DNA of 64,000 bases, taken from an uncultured Psychroserpens sp. Lineage in GTDB: Bacteria; Bacteroidota; Bacteroidia; Flavobacteriales; Flavobacteriaceae. The stretch spans positions 1 to 64,000 of the forward strand of contig NZ_CANLNS010000006.1 in the NCBI RefSeq assembly GCF_947492715.1, in the 5' to 3' direction. A program made the position numbers and the translations under genes. The notes beneath the pieces were generated by a model. It was not told the DNA's origin, made no database searches, and worked only from the letters and a program-made list of their open reading frames with translations. This document shows, in pieces, positions 46,065 to 55,874 of the stretch (position 1 is the first letter of the stretch; each line of letters begins with the position of its first letter).

Positions 46065-47918
46065 ATGAAAAAGCAAACACTTTTATACGCTCTAATCGTA
46101 TTAACAATGAGCTGTGAAACCGATAAAAAAACAGAAGATACAGCTTCCAAATATGTTGAAGAATCACATTCATACGCCAAACCTAACGAGTCTGTAATCA
46201 AGCATTTAGATTTAAATATAGATGTTAATTTTACAACTAAAACTATTGACGGAACAGCCACTTACACCATTGATACTAACAATGCTTCTGAAATTATTTT
46301 AGATTCAAAATTTTTGGAAATTGAAAGTGTTGAAGCCGATGGAAAAGCTACCAATTTTAATCTTGGAGACTTTGATGAACAGTTAGGACAGGCTTTGCAT
46401 ATAAGCATCGAAAATGATACCAAGCAAATTTCGGTTCATTACAAAACAACAGATAAAACAGAAGCCTTGCAATGGTTAAATCCGCAACAGACAGCAGATA
46501 AAACGCATCCATTTTTATTTACACAAGGTCAGGCCATTTTAACTCGCTCCTGGATTCCAATTCAGGATAGTCCTCAAATTAGAATTACCTACGATGCCAC
46601 TGTGAAAGTACCAAAAGAACTTATGGCAGTTATGAGTGCCGAAAATCCAAAAGAAAAAACCGTTGATGGTATTTACACGTTTAAGATGAAACAGCCAATC
46701 TCACCTTACCTTATGGCTTTAGCTGTTGGAGATATTGCCTATAAAGCAGTAAGTAACAGAACTGGTGTTTATGCTGAAAAATCTATGGTCGATAAAGCTC
46801 AAGCCGAGTTTAGTGACATGGAAAAAATGGTAGTTGCTGCCGAAAACCTATACGGAGATTATGATTGGGATCAATTTGACGTGATCGTCTTACCACCTAG
46901 CTTTCCATTTGGAGGTATGGAAAACCCAAGACTTACTTTCGCTACACCTACTGTTATTGCTGGTGATAAGAGCTTAACATCACTAATAGCTCATGAACTC
47001 GCCCACTCTTGGTCTGGAAATTTAGTAACCAATGCCACATGGAATGACTTTTGGCTTAATGAAGGTTTTACCGTGTATTTTGAAATTAGAATCATGGAAG
47101 CCCTCTACGGAAAAGATCGCGCTAATATGATTGCATTAATTGGAAGGCAAGATTTGGAAGAAGAAGTTGAAGGCTTTAAAGACGAACCAGAAATGACCAA
47201 ATTAAAATTGGATTTAACTGATAAAAATCCTGACGATGGCATGAACAGCATTGCTTATGACAAAGGTTATTTGTTCTTGAGAACTTTAGAGGAGAAAGTA
47301 GGTCGAGATAAATTTGATGCCTTTCTAAAAAATTATTTTAAGACCAATGCTTTTTCTACCGTAACAACCGAAGGCTTTATAGATTATCTTAATTCAAATT
47401 TATTAGAACCTAATGGGATTGATTTTAATGTAGACGAATGGGTGTATCAAGCTGGTGTTCCAAATAACCAGGCCATTATCGTATCTGACAAGTTTGAGAA
47501 TGCCAAAAACACTTTACAATCTTTTATAGATAATAAAACTGTAGATGCGTCAAAAACTTCTAATTGGACTACGCAAGAATGGGTACATTTCATTAGAAAT
47601 TTCCCTGAAACGATTACTACCGAAGATTTAAAACGTTTGGACGATGCCTTCGATTTAACTAATTCTAGTAATTCTCATATTGCTATGGTTTGGTATGAAC
47701 AAGCCATTAACCATGATTATCACGGAAATGACGTAGACCAACGTATTGAAGACTTTTTAATTCGCGTAGGAAGACGTTGGTATGTATCTACATTGTACAA
47801 GGCTTTTAAAAGAAATGACAAGGTTGATGACGCCTTAGCAATCTATAACAAAGCCCGAGCTAATTATCACTCGGTAACTGCCAATACTATTGATGACCTA
47901 TTGGGATACAACCAATAA
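46065..47918 (+). CDS. M1 family aminopeptidase lipoprotein
   Basis: A 617 aa zinc aminopeptidase with a lipoprotein signal (ALIVLTMSCETDKK). The zinc site HELAH (H310, E311, H314) with E333 of NEGFTVYFE makes the HExxHx18E motif. GGMENPR (the aminopeptidase GxMEN motif) is present upstream. The leukotriene-A4-hydrolase-like C-terminal helical domain completes the length. It cleaves N-terminal residues of peptides at the cell surface or periplasm. It starts 5 bases after the preceding gene. Confidence 0.95.
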   Translation: MKKQTLLYALIVLTMSCETDKKTEDTASKYVEESHSYAKPNESVIKHLDLNIDVNFTTKTIDGTATYTIDTNNASEIILDSKFLEIESVEADGKATNFNLGDFDEQLGQALHISIENDTKQISVHYKTTDKTEALQWLNPQQTADKTHPFLFTQGQAILTRSWIPIQDSPQIRITYDATVKVPKELMAVMSAENPKEKTVDGIYTFKMKQPISPYLMALAVGDIAYKAVSNRTGVYAEKSMVDKAQAEFSDMEKMVVAAENLYGDYDWDQFDVIVLPPSFPFGGMENPRLTFATPTVIAGDKSLTSLIAHELAHSWSGNLVTNATWNDFWLNEGFTVYFEIRIMEALYGKDRANMIALIGRQDLEEEVEGFKDEPEMTKLKLDLTDKNPDDGMNSIAYDKGYLFLRTLEEKVGRDKFDAFLKNYFKTNAFSTVTTEGFIDYLNSNLLEPNGIDFNVDEWVYQAGVPNNQAIIVSDKFENAKNTLQSFIDNKTVDASKTSNWTTQEWVHFIRNFPETITTEDLKRLDDAFDLTNSSNSHIAMVWYEQAINHDYHGNDVDQRIEDFLIRVGRRWYVSTLYKAFKRNDKVDDALAIYNKARANYHSVTANTIDDLLGYNQ

Positions 47919-47974
47919 ACATTTCATTCTAGAATAGTTTGTATCTTTAACCAAAGTACATTTATTCTATACAG

Positions 47975-48376
47975 ATGAAAAAGTTAGTCAATTCGGAAAC
48001 CAACAAAAATGTTGATGCATTTATAGATAACATAGACAACGCCACTAGAAAGGCAGATAGTAAGCTATTGGTTGATCTTATAAGAAACATAACAAAGAAA
48101 GAACCTAAAATTTGGGGAGCTCGCATTGTGGGTTATGGCAAATACGCTTACAAAAGAAAAAATGGTGACGAATTCGAATGGTTTAATGTTGGTTTTTCAC
48201 CTGGAAAAGCGAATCTCACTATTTATGTGATGTATGACATTAATGAGGAAGAAGCGCTCCTAAATCAGTTGGGCAAACACAAAACAGGACGAGGTTGTCT
48301 TTATATCAAAAAACTAGAAGATATAGACATAAACGTTTTAAAAAAAATCATTAAAAAAAGTGATAAATGGAATTGA
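47975..48376 (+). CDS. DUF1801-type protein
   Basis: A 133 aa protein with the DUF1801 pattern: a helical start (NVDAFIDNIDNATRKADSKLLVDLI), the central PKIWGARIVGYGKYAYK, FSPGKANLTIYV, and LGKHKTGRGCLYIKKLEDID. The fold resembles YdhG-type proteins; no function is known. It has no signal peptide and stands alone. Confidence 0.8.
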   Translation: MKKLVNSETNKNVDAFIDNIDNATRKADSKLLVDLIRNITKKEPKIWGARIVGYGKYAYKRKNGDEFEWFNVGFSPGKANLTIYVMYDINEEEALLNQLGKHKTGRGCLYIKKLEDIDINVLKKIIKKSDKWN

Positions 48377-48438
48377 TGTGTCGCCTCTATAAACGAATAA
48401 AATTAATTATATAGCCTTGTATACCATAACCTAAATTT

Positions 48439-48726
48439 ATGAACAAAAAACGCTATACTTTAGTTCTAGTTTTATTCTTTTTAACCATTTCTATCGTTAA
48501 AGCTCAATCTAAAGAAGCAAAATTTTAGAATTGGGTCGTTGAACACAAAATGGAACTCGAAGCCTTTATTAATTATAGAGGAAAAATGATTTTTTGTTGC
48601 GGTGAAATTATGAAAGAAAAAAACAAACTGACCTATTTCCTTAATAAGAATCAGCTCATTGATAGTCTTGTAATAGAAAGTCTAGAGACCGATAAAAAAA
48701 TGTCTTTTGAATATGAATACCAATAA
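48439..48726 (+). pseudogene. Small secreted protein interrupted by an in-frame TAG
   Basis: From ATG 48439 the frame encodes a signal peptide (LVLVLFFLTISIVKA) but stops at TAG 48526-48528 (codon 30). The same frame stays open for another 65 codons to TAA 48724-48726, with content typical of a soluble domain (NWVVEHKMELEAFINYRGK, CCGE, DSLVIESLE). A single base change (for example CAG to TAG) would explain it. It is either a recent pseudogene or a sequencing error. No family recognised. Confidence 0.55.
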
Positions 48727-48740
48727 AACAGGCTTTTAAA

Positions 48741-49295
48741 ATGAAGGTTTTGATATTTGGAGCTTCTGGTTCTGGAACCACAACTTTAGGAAACGAAATT
48801 GAAAGACAAATAGCGTTTAAACATTTAGATGTTGACCACTATTATTGGAAAAATACCGAACCACCATTTCAAGAAAAAATACCGCTAGACGAACGAAATC
48901 AAAATCTGAAAGCCGATTTTAAAACATTCGAGAACGTTGTTGTGAGTGGCTCAATGGTGAGCTGGGGAATAGAATGGCAAACGGCATTCGACATAGTTGT
49001 TTTTATAACATTAGATAATGAAAAAAGAATGGAACGGCTTAAAAATAGGGAAGCTGAACGCTATGGAAAACGACTGATAACGAATAAAAGCATTAAACAG
49101 AATTCAGAGGCATTTTTAGAATGGGCCAATCAATATGAAAACCCTAATTTTGAAGGTAGATCTCTAAAAATTCATAACAATTGGATCAAACAACTTAATT
49201 GCAAGATCATGAGAATTGATGGAGAGATTGAATTAATTTATAAGACAACAGAAGTAATTAACGCCATAAAAAACCACAAACCACATTGCAGATGA
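48741..49295 (+). CDS. P-loop kinase-like protein
   Basis: A 184 aa cytoplasmic protein with a Walker A motif GASGSGTTT at residues 7-15 and a shikimate/adenylate kinase-like layout (HLDVDHYYWKNTEPPF, then VVVSGSMVSWG and a lid with RLKNREAERYGKR). It probably phosphorylates a small molecule, not identified. Its stop overlaps the ATG of the next lipoprotein gene (ATGA). Confidence 0.75.
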   Translation: MKVLIFGASGSGTTTLGNEIERQIAFKHLDVDHYYWKNTEPPFQEKIPLDERNQNLKADFKTFENVVVSGSMVSWGIEWQTAFDIVVFITLDNEKRMERLKNREAERYGKRLITNKSIKQNSEAFLEWANQYENPNFEGRSLKIHNNWIKQLNCKIMRIDGEIELIYKTTEVINAIKNHKPHCR

Positions 49296-50053
49296 ACCTG
49301 AATACAATAAAAAATATTGGATTATTATTTTTGATGTTGTTATTGGCTTCATGCAATAAATATGCTCGTAAAAACTACCCTCAATTCGTCTCAAAACCTG
49401 AAAGCTACAAACATATAAATAGTTGTTATTCTGCTGACATCCAAAATTTGGATGACATTCCAATCGATGTAAAAAACAATGTTATCTCTTATCTTAAAAA
49501 CAGATTAGGTAATGATAATTTTCAAAAGCTAGAATTTGATCATGCTAATGTGCTATCTAATAGGCTTACAGACATTGAAACGATTAAAACCAAGGACAAC
49601 ATTTCGGCACTTCTAGGTGAAGAAGACAAAAGGAGTGATTGTGATACCATTTCGGCTTTCCCAATATACTCTGTAGTTTATCAGCTTAAAAACCCTGAAA
49701 TTGGAATTGAAAAAATTGGATTAAATGTAATGATCGACAACAACGGAAAAACCATTAAAGACATTGAATTTCCAAGAGCAGAATTTGTAGATATAATAAT
49801 ACCTATAGACTCTGTACATTCAGAGTTAATTCGTAGAAAAATACCCTCAAAAAACCTAACTATAGAATTGTGGTTCGACAAGAAAACGGAATCACTTTTT
49901 TGGTCGACCAACACCGTGGTTCGAAAAGGTAGTATTGCAGGACCTAGTTGTTTTCCTGAAATAGACTACCATTTTAAAATGAACGCCATAACAGGCAAAA
50001 TAACAACATATACTTTTGAAACACATGAAGACTATTTTGCCGAAAGATATTAA
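49292..50053 (+). CDS. Lipoprotein of unknown function
   Basis: A 253 aa lipoprotein (GLLFLMLLLASCNKY). The mature part includes CDTISAFPIYSVVYQ and C-terminal HFKMNAITGKITTYTF. No known domain recognised. The ATG at 49292 overlaps the upstream TGA, so the two genes are coupled. Confidence 0.75.
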   Translation: MNLNTIKNIGLLFLMLLLASCNKYARKNYPQFVSKPESYKHINSCYSADIQNLDDIPIDVKNNVISYLKNRLGNDNFQKLEFDHANVLSNRLTDIETIKTKDNISALLGEEDKRSDCDTISAFPIYSVVYQLKNPEIGIEKIGLNVMIDNNGKTIKDIEFPRAEFVDIIIPIDSVHSELIRRKIPSKNLTIELWFDKKTESLFWSTNTVVRKGSIAGPSCFPEIDYHFKMNAITGKITTYTFETHEDYFAERY

Positions 50054-50186
50054 CTCAATTTCGTCCTTATTAAAACCACTATAAACACTTCCCGTTTTTT
50101 TGAACTAAAGGTTTGCAAGCGTTTACTTTTTATTCTGACTACCGTAAAATTACGTTTAATCTTTACAAGATATGGCACTCAAATTA

Positions 50187-50339
50187 TCATCCTGTATGAC
50201 TGTAATAAGAAAATCCGCATCTTTCGCATGGTTCGCTAGGATGGCCTACAAAATGCCCACATTGTTCCGAATGTCCAGAATAACTCAATTCTTTTTTAAC
50301 GGTTTCAACCGTTGGTTCTAATGTTTGTTCTAGTTTCAT
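50187..50339 (-). CDS. Small cysteine/histidine-rich putative zinc-binding protein (50 aa)
   Basis: A minus-strand ORF of 50 aa. Its C-terminal half has C27, H29, H33, C38 and C41 in the pattern CGHFxGHPxEPCxxCG, which suggests a single structural zinc site. The N-terminal half (EQTLEPTVETVKKEL) is a plain helix. The intact motif in so short a frame makes it likely to be real. No family named. It is the only coding content of the gap 50054-50505; the rest shows no clear signal. Confidence 0.6.
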   Translation of the reverse strand: MKLEQTLEPTVETVKKELSYSGHSEQCGHFVGHPSEPCERCGFSYYSHTG

Positions 50340-50505
50340 AATTACCTGTTTAATTGTTTCTATAGCTACTCATCGTATCTATTTATAAATGTCACCAAAA
50401 CAAGCATTTAACTACTCTAAACCCCTCTGTATAGAATTCATTTCAATTCACTATCTTTCGCTTATATCCAAAACTTAAACATCAAAATAGGGCTTAAAAA
50501 AATTA

Positions 50506-51495
50506 ATGGAAGATAAAATACAGGACATATTTGGTTTGAAGTTAGATATAAATCAACGAAAAAAAAGTTACGACTTCATTGAAACATTTATCGAAACTAA
50601 TGTTACAGATTGGAGTACAGCTCCAGATACAGAAGCCGTTGAAATCGCATTTACAGAAACACTAAAAACGCTATCTAATAATGAGTTGGCTTTTTTATTA
50701 GTGCATTCAGGCTATATTCCAGAATTTTATGGGCATGATTCCTCTCAAGAAACACTATATTCAAAGCTGGTTGAATCCCTTGTATGCGAATGGGCCCAAA
50801 GAATTGGTTTTAGTGATACTGCATTACAAAAACAAAAGTCTAACAAAGAAGATGTAACTGTAAAAATTGACAATAATATCATCGTTTGCGACGCCAAGAG
50901 TTTTCGGCTTGGCAGAAGTCAAAAAGCCCCTAATGTCAAGGATGTCATAAAACAAGCGTCTTACATCAAATGGTTAGATCAATATGAAGATAATGAGTGT
51001 CGCGCAGGACTGGTAACCTTTCCATCACTATTGGATTGGAAGAACAATAGTGAAGCCTACCAATATTTTTCTGACCACCATTTACCTATTCTGTTTTTGT
51101 TCTATGAACATTTATCTTTCTTACTCATCTCTGACAGCTTTAATCATCAAACTATCATTGACCTATTACATAATTATGAAGATGTTTTTCCAGAGAGTTC
51201 TCGGCACAAAGCAGCTTATATTAATGGTCTTAATAATTCACTATTTCTGAGTCCAATAAAAGAAGTGCTCGATAATTTCCTTGAGCTTTCAGCTTTAGTC
51301 ATAAAGGAAAAAGTTCAGCATTCAATTCAACGAATTGAAGCAAAAGCAATAGAAGTAAAAGCAGCCATAGAAAGTCATATTAATGCCATGAAACTTGAGC
51401 AGTTAAGAGCATTTACATTTGAGGTAACTTATGAAAATGAATTTGGCCAAATGCTAAAACAGTTAGCCAATATTAAAGACTATAGACCACATTAA
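50506..51495 (+). CDS. HindIII-family type II restriction endonuclease
   Basis: A 329 aa nuclease similar to R.HindIII. The catalytic block is strikingly alike: D116 in KEDVTVKID, then D129-A-K131 followed by SFRLGR, matching D108 and D123-A-K125 SFRL of HindIII. Upstream SQETLYSKLVESLVCEWAQ and downstream LPILFLFYEHLSFLL also align. HindIII cuts A^AGCTT; the specificity here is unproven. It converges with the 51492 methyltransferase (4-base tail overlap), completing a restriction-modification locus. Confidence 0.9.
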   Translation: MEDKIQDIFGLKLDINQRKKSYDFIETFIETNVTDWSTAPDTEAVEIAFTETLKTLSNNELAFLLVHSGYIPEFYGHDSSQETLYSKLVESLVCEWAQRIGFSDTALQKQKSNKEDVTVKIDNNIIVCDAKSFRLGRSQKAPNVKDVIKQASYIKWLDQYEDNECRAGLVTFPSLLDWKNNSEAYQYFSDHHLPILFLFYEHLSFLLISDSFNHQTIIDLLHNYEDVFPESSRHKAAYINGLNNSLFLSPIKEVLDNFLELSALVIKEKVQHSIQRIEAKAIEVKAAIESHINAMKLEQLRAFTFEVTYENEFGQMLKQLANIKDYRPH

Positions 51496-53813
51496 ATCTT
51501 TGACAGAATAAGTCGTGAAACTTTAACGATTTCATTACTACTTCGTTTTGAGACTGTATTGAGGTTTAAACCACTCAAAGTCGAAAATATCTCAATCATA
51601 ACCGCTCTATCATTCTCATCAATTTGAGCTTTTGTCTTACTATTTCTTTTAAATTCTTCAAATAAAGCTATAGCTTTATAAAGTTGCGTGTTTTCGGGTA
51701 ATAATTGCGTGTCAATCTCATTTAATTGAATGATTTGGTTACGTTTCTCTGTATAGAGCCCGTTAGCAATCAACAAATTTGTATCGACCTCATTCTCATT
51801 CAAATATTTAGACAGATATGTTCTTGTAATATCGTCATAAATACCACTATTTCTGTGTATTGAAATTTTAGAATAATCCCTAATTACGTCTCTATAGGCA
51901 TCATCGAAACACTTTGCATTGAGAATCATATCCTTGCAAGCCAAAGCCGCCAAATAAATGACTTTATGACTCTCCAATATCTCTCCTTTTTGTACTTCGA
52001 TATCGAGAGCTGAGATGTCATCTGATACGCTTTTAATATGTGTTTTGTCTTTTTTCATTTTAAAAACAATAACACCATTTAGGGCTTCATAAGACATTGC
52101 CCTAGGTCTGGCAATACGCTCCATTTCCAGTGGTAAGCATTCATCAATAAATAAATTTGCATCTCTAATGGCTTCACCAATAACCTTCCAACCTTCAAAG
52201 GTTTTATGCGAATAAAGCATAAGTGCCTTTCCATTAGATTTCAGTACTCTATTGACTTCTTTTAGAACGTCTGTCATTAAACTTTGATAATGATTCTGAT
52301 CTTTACCATTTTTTCCTCCATTTGCGAGATCAACAATAGCTTCAGAGTTATGGTCGTTCTCTAAATTTGCAGACTCTGAAAATGTATGTTTTATAATAAC
52401 TTCAAACCAAGGTCTAAAGAATTCACTAAGTCCTGTATAGTCTATAGAATCAAAATAAGGTGGATCTGTAAGTACAATATCAATATACTCGTCTTTAAAA
52501 GGCAATGCTGCTGATGATCCTTTGATAATCTCAACTTTATGCTTTAAATCTATTGCCATAAACGTATTACAAACCCTATCTAACTTAGATCTAAGATTTG
52601 AACCCGATTTATAAAATGGATTCACTTCAATAAAATCCCATTTCATTCCTACTCCTGGTCCAGCCAAACTCCTCCCCGTTTGCTCATTTTGAGCTATCCA
52701 CATTGTTCCTTTGCTATTCCAATCTACAAGAAATTCAACAAGCGAAGTAAGGCCTAATACTATTTGTTTAGCTGTTTTTAAATCGTACACTTTGAGTAGT
52801 CGATTGTATTCATTTATGATTTCATCAATTAAACCTAACAAAATAACAAGCTGTCTATCGGTAAAAAAATCTGACGGTATTTTTAAATCATATAATGTTG
52901 GGTTTATTACGCCTCCCTTTTTTGTAACTATATTTTTTGGAAGTAATTGCTCTAGTCTATCTAATTCTAATGCAATAGACGCTTTATATTTGTTTAGATC
53001 CTCACCATCTCTACTATCAATTTTCCTATATGCTTTTTTTTCTTTTTCATTATGATAGCATATGGCAAAAGGCCTATAACCTAATGTATTGTTTACACAG
53101 TAATCTTTAATATCCTTAAAGCTGTTAACTACTCCGCATTTTGGACATTCAAATCCTTTTATTTTACTATTTGTAGTGGTGTCCTGTGTATCCTCAACTA
53201 TAGTTTCATTATGGTCAAAATAAATTGTTTTCTTCTTTTTCTTGCTTAAATACTTCAGACGTTTTAAATCAATTTCAGAATTACAATTAACACATTTTGA
53301 GATTTTCGAACAATATATCACATATGGGACATCTCCATTTAGATCAAAATACTTAGCATACTTTTTATTTAAGTTTTCAATAATAATTGTCCCAGAATTT
53401 CTCAATTTTTCAGAATAATCGGGTACCTCGATGGCATTAAATATTGTGTCTTGTAATAATGAAGCAACAGGATTTAATTCAGCAGAAAACGTTTGAAAAC
53501 CTAACCTAGAACTTTCAAAAGGTATCGAACCTCCACCTGCAAAAACATCAAGCACTTTTAAATCTGAGGTTTTAAAATCTTCGGAGAATTTCTTGAAATA
53601 CTTCGGCGCCGGATTAGTATCTGAAATCAAGCTAAGATCCACTTGAGGGTCCTTATTTTTACGTTTGAACATTTCCAGAATCAGGAGAGAACGCATGGCA
53701 GTTGTAGGTCGTCTTGCCCACCACACTTTAAGACTATTATAATGGTTTTTTCGCAAATATTTCTCTTTGACTCCAATTTCACTAATTATTTTACTAGTCA
53801 ACCTAACTTTCAT
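51492..53813 (-). CDS. Large DUF1156-like adenine-specific DNA methyltransferase with zinc-ribbon motifs
   Basis: A 773 aa methyltransferase. The start NHYNSLKVWWARRPTTAMRS resembles the HLWWARRP opening of DUF1156 proteins. The SAM motif FAGGG is at 91-95 and the catalytic DPPY at 450-453, so motif I precedes motif IV. Between them lie two CxxC pairs (C174/C177 and C223/C226), a likely zinc ribbon for target recognition or structure. A C-terminal region of 170 residues is unassigned. DPPY marks amino methylation of adenine or cytosine N4. It would protect host DNA from the convergent nuclease. M.HindIII, as I recall, is a much smaller enzyme. Confidence 0.88.
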   Translation of the reverse strand: MKVRLTSKIISEIGVKEKYLRKNHYNSLKVWWARRPTTAMRSLLILEMFKRKNKDPQVDLSLISDTNPAPKYFKKFSEDFKTSDLKVLDVFAGGGSIPFESSRLGFQTFSAELNPVASLLQDTIFNAIEVPDYSEKLRNSGTIIIENLNKKYAKYFDLNGDVPYVIYCSKISKCVNCNSEIDLKRLKYLSKKKKKTIYFDHNETIVEDTQDTTTNSKIKGFECPKCGVVNSFKDIKDYCVNNTLGYRPFAICYHNEKEKKAYRKIDSRDGEDLNKYKASIALELDRLEQLLPKNIVTKKGGVINPTLYDLKIPSDFFTDRQLVILLGLIDEIINEYNRLLKVYDLKTAKQIVLGLTSLVEFLVDWNSKGTMWIAQNEQTGRSLAGPGVGMKWDFIEVNPFYKSGSNLRSKLDRVCNTFMAIDLKHKVEIIKGSSAALPFKDEYIDIVLTDPPYFDSIDYTGLSEFFRPWFEVIIKHTFSESANLENDHNSEAIVDLANGGKNGKDQNHYQSLMTDVLKEVNRVLKSNGKALMLYSHKTFEGWKVIGEAIRDANLFIDECLPLEMERIARPRAMSYEALNGVIVFKMKKDKTHIKSVSDDISALDIEVQKGEILESHKVIYLAALACKDMILNAKCFDDAYRDVIRDYSKISIHRNSGIYDDITRTYLSKYLNENEVDTNLLIANGLYTEKRNQIIQLNEIDTQLLPENTQLYKAIALFEEFKRNSKTKAQIDENDRAVMIEIFSTLSGLNLNTVSKRSSNEIVKVSRLILSKI

Positions 53814-53969
53814 CCGTTCGAATAAATTTTCTTCAAATATAGTTCTTTACAAACATAGTTCTAAGCAAGATTAACAACTATTAAGAGGAGTAGATTATTA
53901 CGCGGTAGTTTGAAAAAAATTGTAACATTTCAATTAAATACGTATCATTATTTAGTAAACTGAATAGAA

Positions 53970-55211
53970 ATGATCAATAACCGCGTTTTCTCAATTATAC
54001 TCATCTTATGTACGTTATTAGTTAGTGCACAACCACTACAAGTTCCAGATTCGACCTACATAAACAAAAACATTAAATCTATTAATGTTAATACCAGCTA
54101 TAAAAATGGCAACTGGAATCCTGTTCTTAAACAAGTTAAAAACAAACGAATAGTGCTTCTAGGAGAACCAAATCATGGCTCGAAAGAAATATTTGAATCA
54201 AGGAATGATTTAATAAAAGCATTACACGAAAAATTAGATTTTAATGTCATCCTTTTTGAATCTGGACTAGGAGAACTCATTTCAATCAATTTGCAAAAAG
54301 AGACCTTAAACCCTACTGAAATGACCTATGGTTTTTTTAGTGGATGGCGAACATCAGAGTTTGTGGATCTTATGGAGTATATAAAAGCAAACGACATTTC
54401 AATAAGTGGTTTCGATGTTCAGCGTACAGGCAATTCGTTTGAGAACCTCATGAAAACGGAATTAAAAAGATTAGGTCTTGATGCCAATCAATTGTCACGC
54501 TTAGAAGCTCGTTTTTCCGAAGAAAAAAAGAAACTAACCAATAGAAAATCAATATTTGATTCTTTAAACAATTCTACCAATACACTCATAAAAGATTATA
54601 AACAACAACTTTCATCTATTGAACAGTTAGACAATAAATATTTAGATCACACATCTCATTTAGTTATAAGAACTATTAAAAACCGTATAAAATATCTAGA
54701 ATACTTTTTGGTTTTTGTGAAAGACAAAGATTGGAGTAAAAGATGGAAAGCACGAGACTCTATGATGTATTCTAATATGGATTGGCTTTTAAAAACTATT
54801 TACAAAAATCAAAAAGTAATAGTGATTGCTCATAATTTTCATATTTCGAAACATAATGTCAAGGAAGAAGTTATGGGAGAATTTCTCAAAAAAAAATATG
54901 GTTCTAAAATGTATGCTATAGGCGTGTTTGCTGGTAAAGGAAGTTTTTTTAATAACCGTGGACAAGAAGAGCAACTAAAACCAGTATCAGATATTGGTCT
55001 AGATATTAAACATGTCATACATCGACTAAACTCTAGAGTTGGTTTTTTGAACATTCCAAAAAAAGCCAATAAAAACACAAATTGGTTATTTAATGATATC
55101 ATCATAAATGATACATTCATTGACTTAAATGGTTCTAATCAAATGATTTTGTCTGAAAATTTTGATGGACTAATTTTTATTGACGAAATTTCACCGCCTA
55201 AAAAAATATAG
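53970..55211 (+). CDS. Erythromycin esterase family protein, secreted
   Basis: A 413 aa protein with a signal peptide (FSIILILCTLLVSAQ). The erythromycin esterase-like (Ere/Qns) fold is marked by RIVLLGEPNHGSKEIFESRNDL with the catalytic His and by VILFESGLGEL, later IAHNFHISKH. Family members hydrolyse macrolide lactones or other small esters; the substrate here is unknown, and the signal peptide argues against cytosolic resistance. It is the first of a row of plus-strand genes. Confidence 0.85.
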   Translation: MINNRVFSIILILCTLLVSAQPLQVPDSTYINKNIKSINVNTSYKNGNWNPVLKQVKNKRIVLLGEPNHGSKEIFESRNDLIKALHEKLDFNVILFESGLGELISINLQKETLNPTEMTYGFFSGWRTSEFVDLMEYIKANDISISGFDVQRTGNSFENLMKTELKRLGLDANQLSRLEARFSEEKKKLTNRKSIFDSLNNSTNTLIKDYKQQLSSIEQLDNKYLDHTSHLVIRTIKNRIKYLEYFLVFVKDKDWSKRWKARDSMMYSNMDWLLKTIYKNQKVIVIAHNFHISKHNVKEEVMGEFLKKKYGSKMYAIGVFAGKGSFFNNRGQEEQLKPVSDIGLDIKHVIHRLNSRVGFLNIPKKANKNTNWLFNDIIINDTFIDLNGSNQMILSENFDGLIFIDEISPPKKI

Positions 55212-55235
55212 CTATTTAGAAAACCCTTTGAACCA

Positions 55236-55778
55236 ATGAGTATTATACAGGACATAACCGAAAAATATTACGGTAAATATTCTGCAGAATCTGAGAAGAG
55301 TTTTAATAGCCCTGTTGGTAAACATTCTTTCCAGCAAAAAAAAGGCATTATAGAAATAGACGGAACAAAAATTAGTATCAACCTAAACGCTGTTAAAGGA
55401 GCAACTTATGGCACTGAACCTTTCAGAATTACACTTCATTTAAATAAAACTTACACTATTAAATTTAGTGCTTTTCCAAAATCTTTATGGCACCGATTCT
55501 TAGATTTTCTTATACCAAGTCGAGTAGTTTTGATACCAAAATCTGTTAGAAATCAATTTTTATTTGGTGGTGATAAAGACATCATAAAAAATATCGTTTC
55601 AGATGAAATTTTCATCAAAAATATAGCTAATGAAAAACTCTACATTGGAACCATGGCTAAACCAACGAATAAAATTATCTTAACTCCTGCCCATGGAATT
55701 AAAGACATGAAACAATTCGAAAAGTTCATTAGTATTTTGAAGTGTGTTCAAAAAACCATAGAAGAGAATGCGCCATAG
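55236..55778 (+). CDS. Protein of unknown function
   Basis: A 180 aa soluble protein without a signal peptide. Strand-like segments EIDGTKISINLNAVKGA and FRITLHLNKTYTIKF dominate, with a hydrophobic patch near LWHRFLDFLIPSRVVLIPK. No family recognised. It follows the esterase gene by 24 bases and may be coexpressed. Confidence 0.6.
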   Translation: MSIIQDITEKYYGKYSAESEKSFNSPVGKHSFQQKKGIIEIDGTKISINLNAVKGATYGTEPFRITLHLNKTYTIKFSAFPKSLWHRFLDFLIPSRVVLIPKSVRNQFLFGGDKDIIKNIVSDEIFIKNIANEKLYIGTMAKPTNKIILTPAHGIKDMKQFEKFISILKCVQKTIEENAP

Positions 55779-55874
55779 CAAACATAAATCAACTAAGTTA
55801 AAATCTTTCAGATTATTCTATAGTTTCATATATATTTACTAACTTAAATCCAAACAAGAACATAGTCAATTATT

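Noticed and set aside
50506-53813. Mobile-element origin of the restriction-modification locus
   Set aside because: No transposase, integrase or flanking repeats could be found by eye, so transfer remains only a guess.
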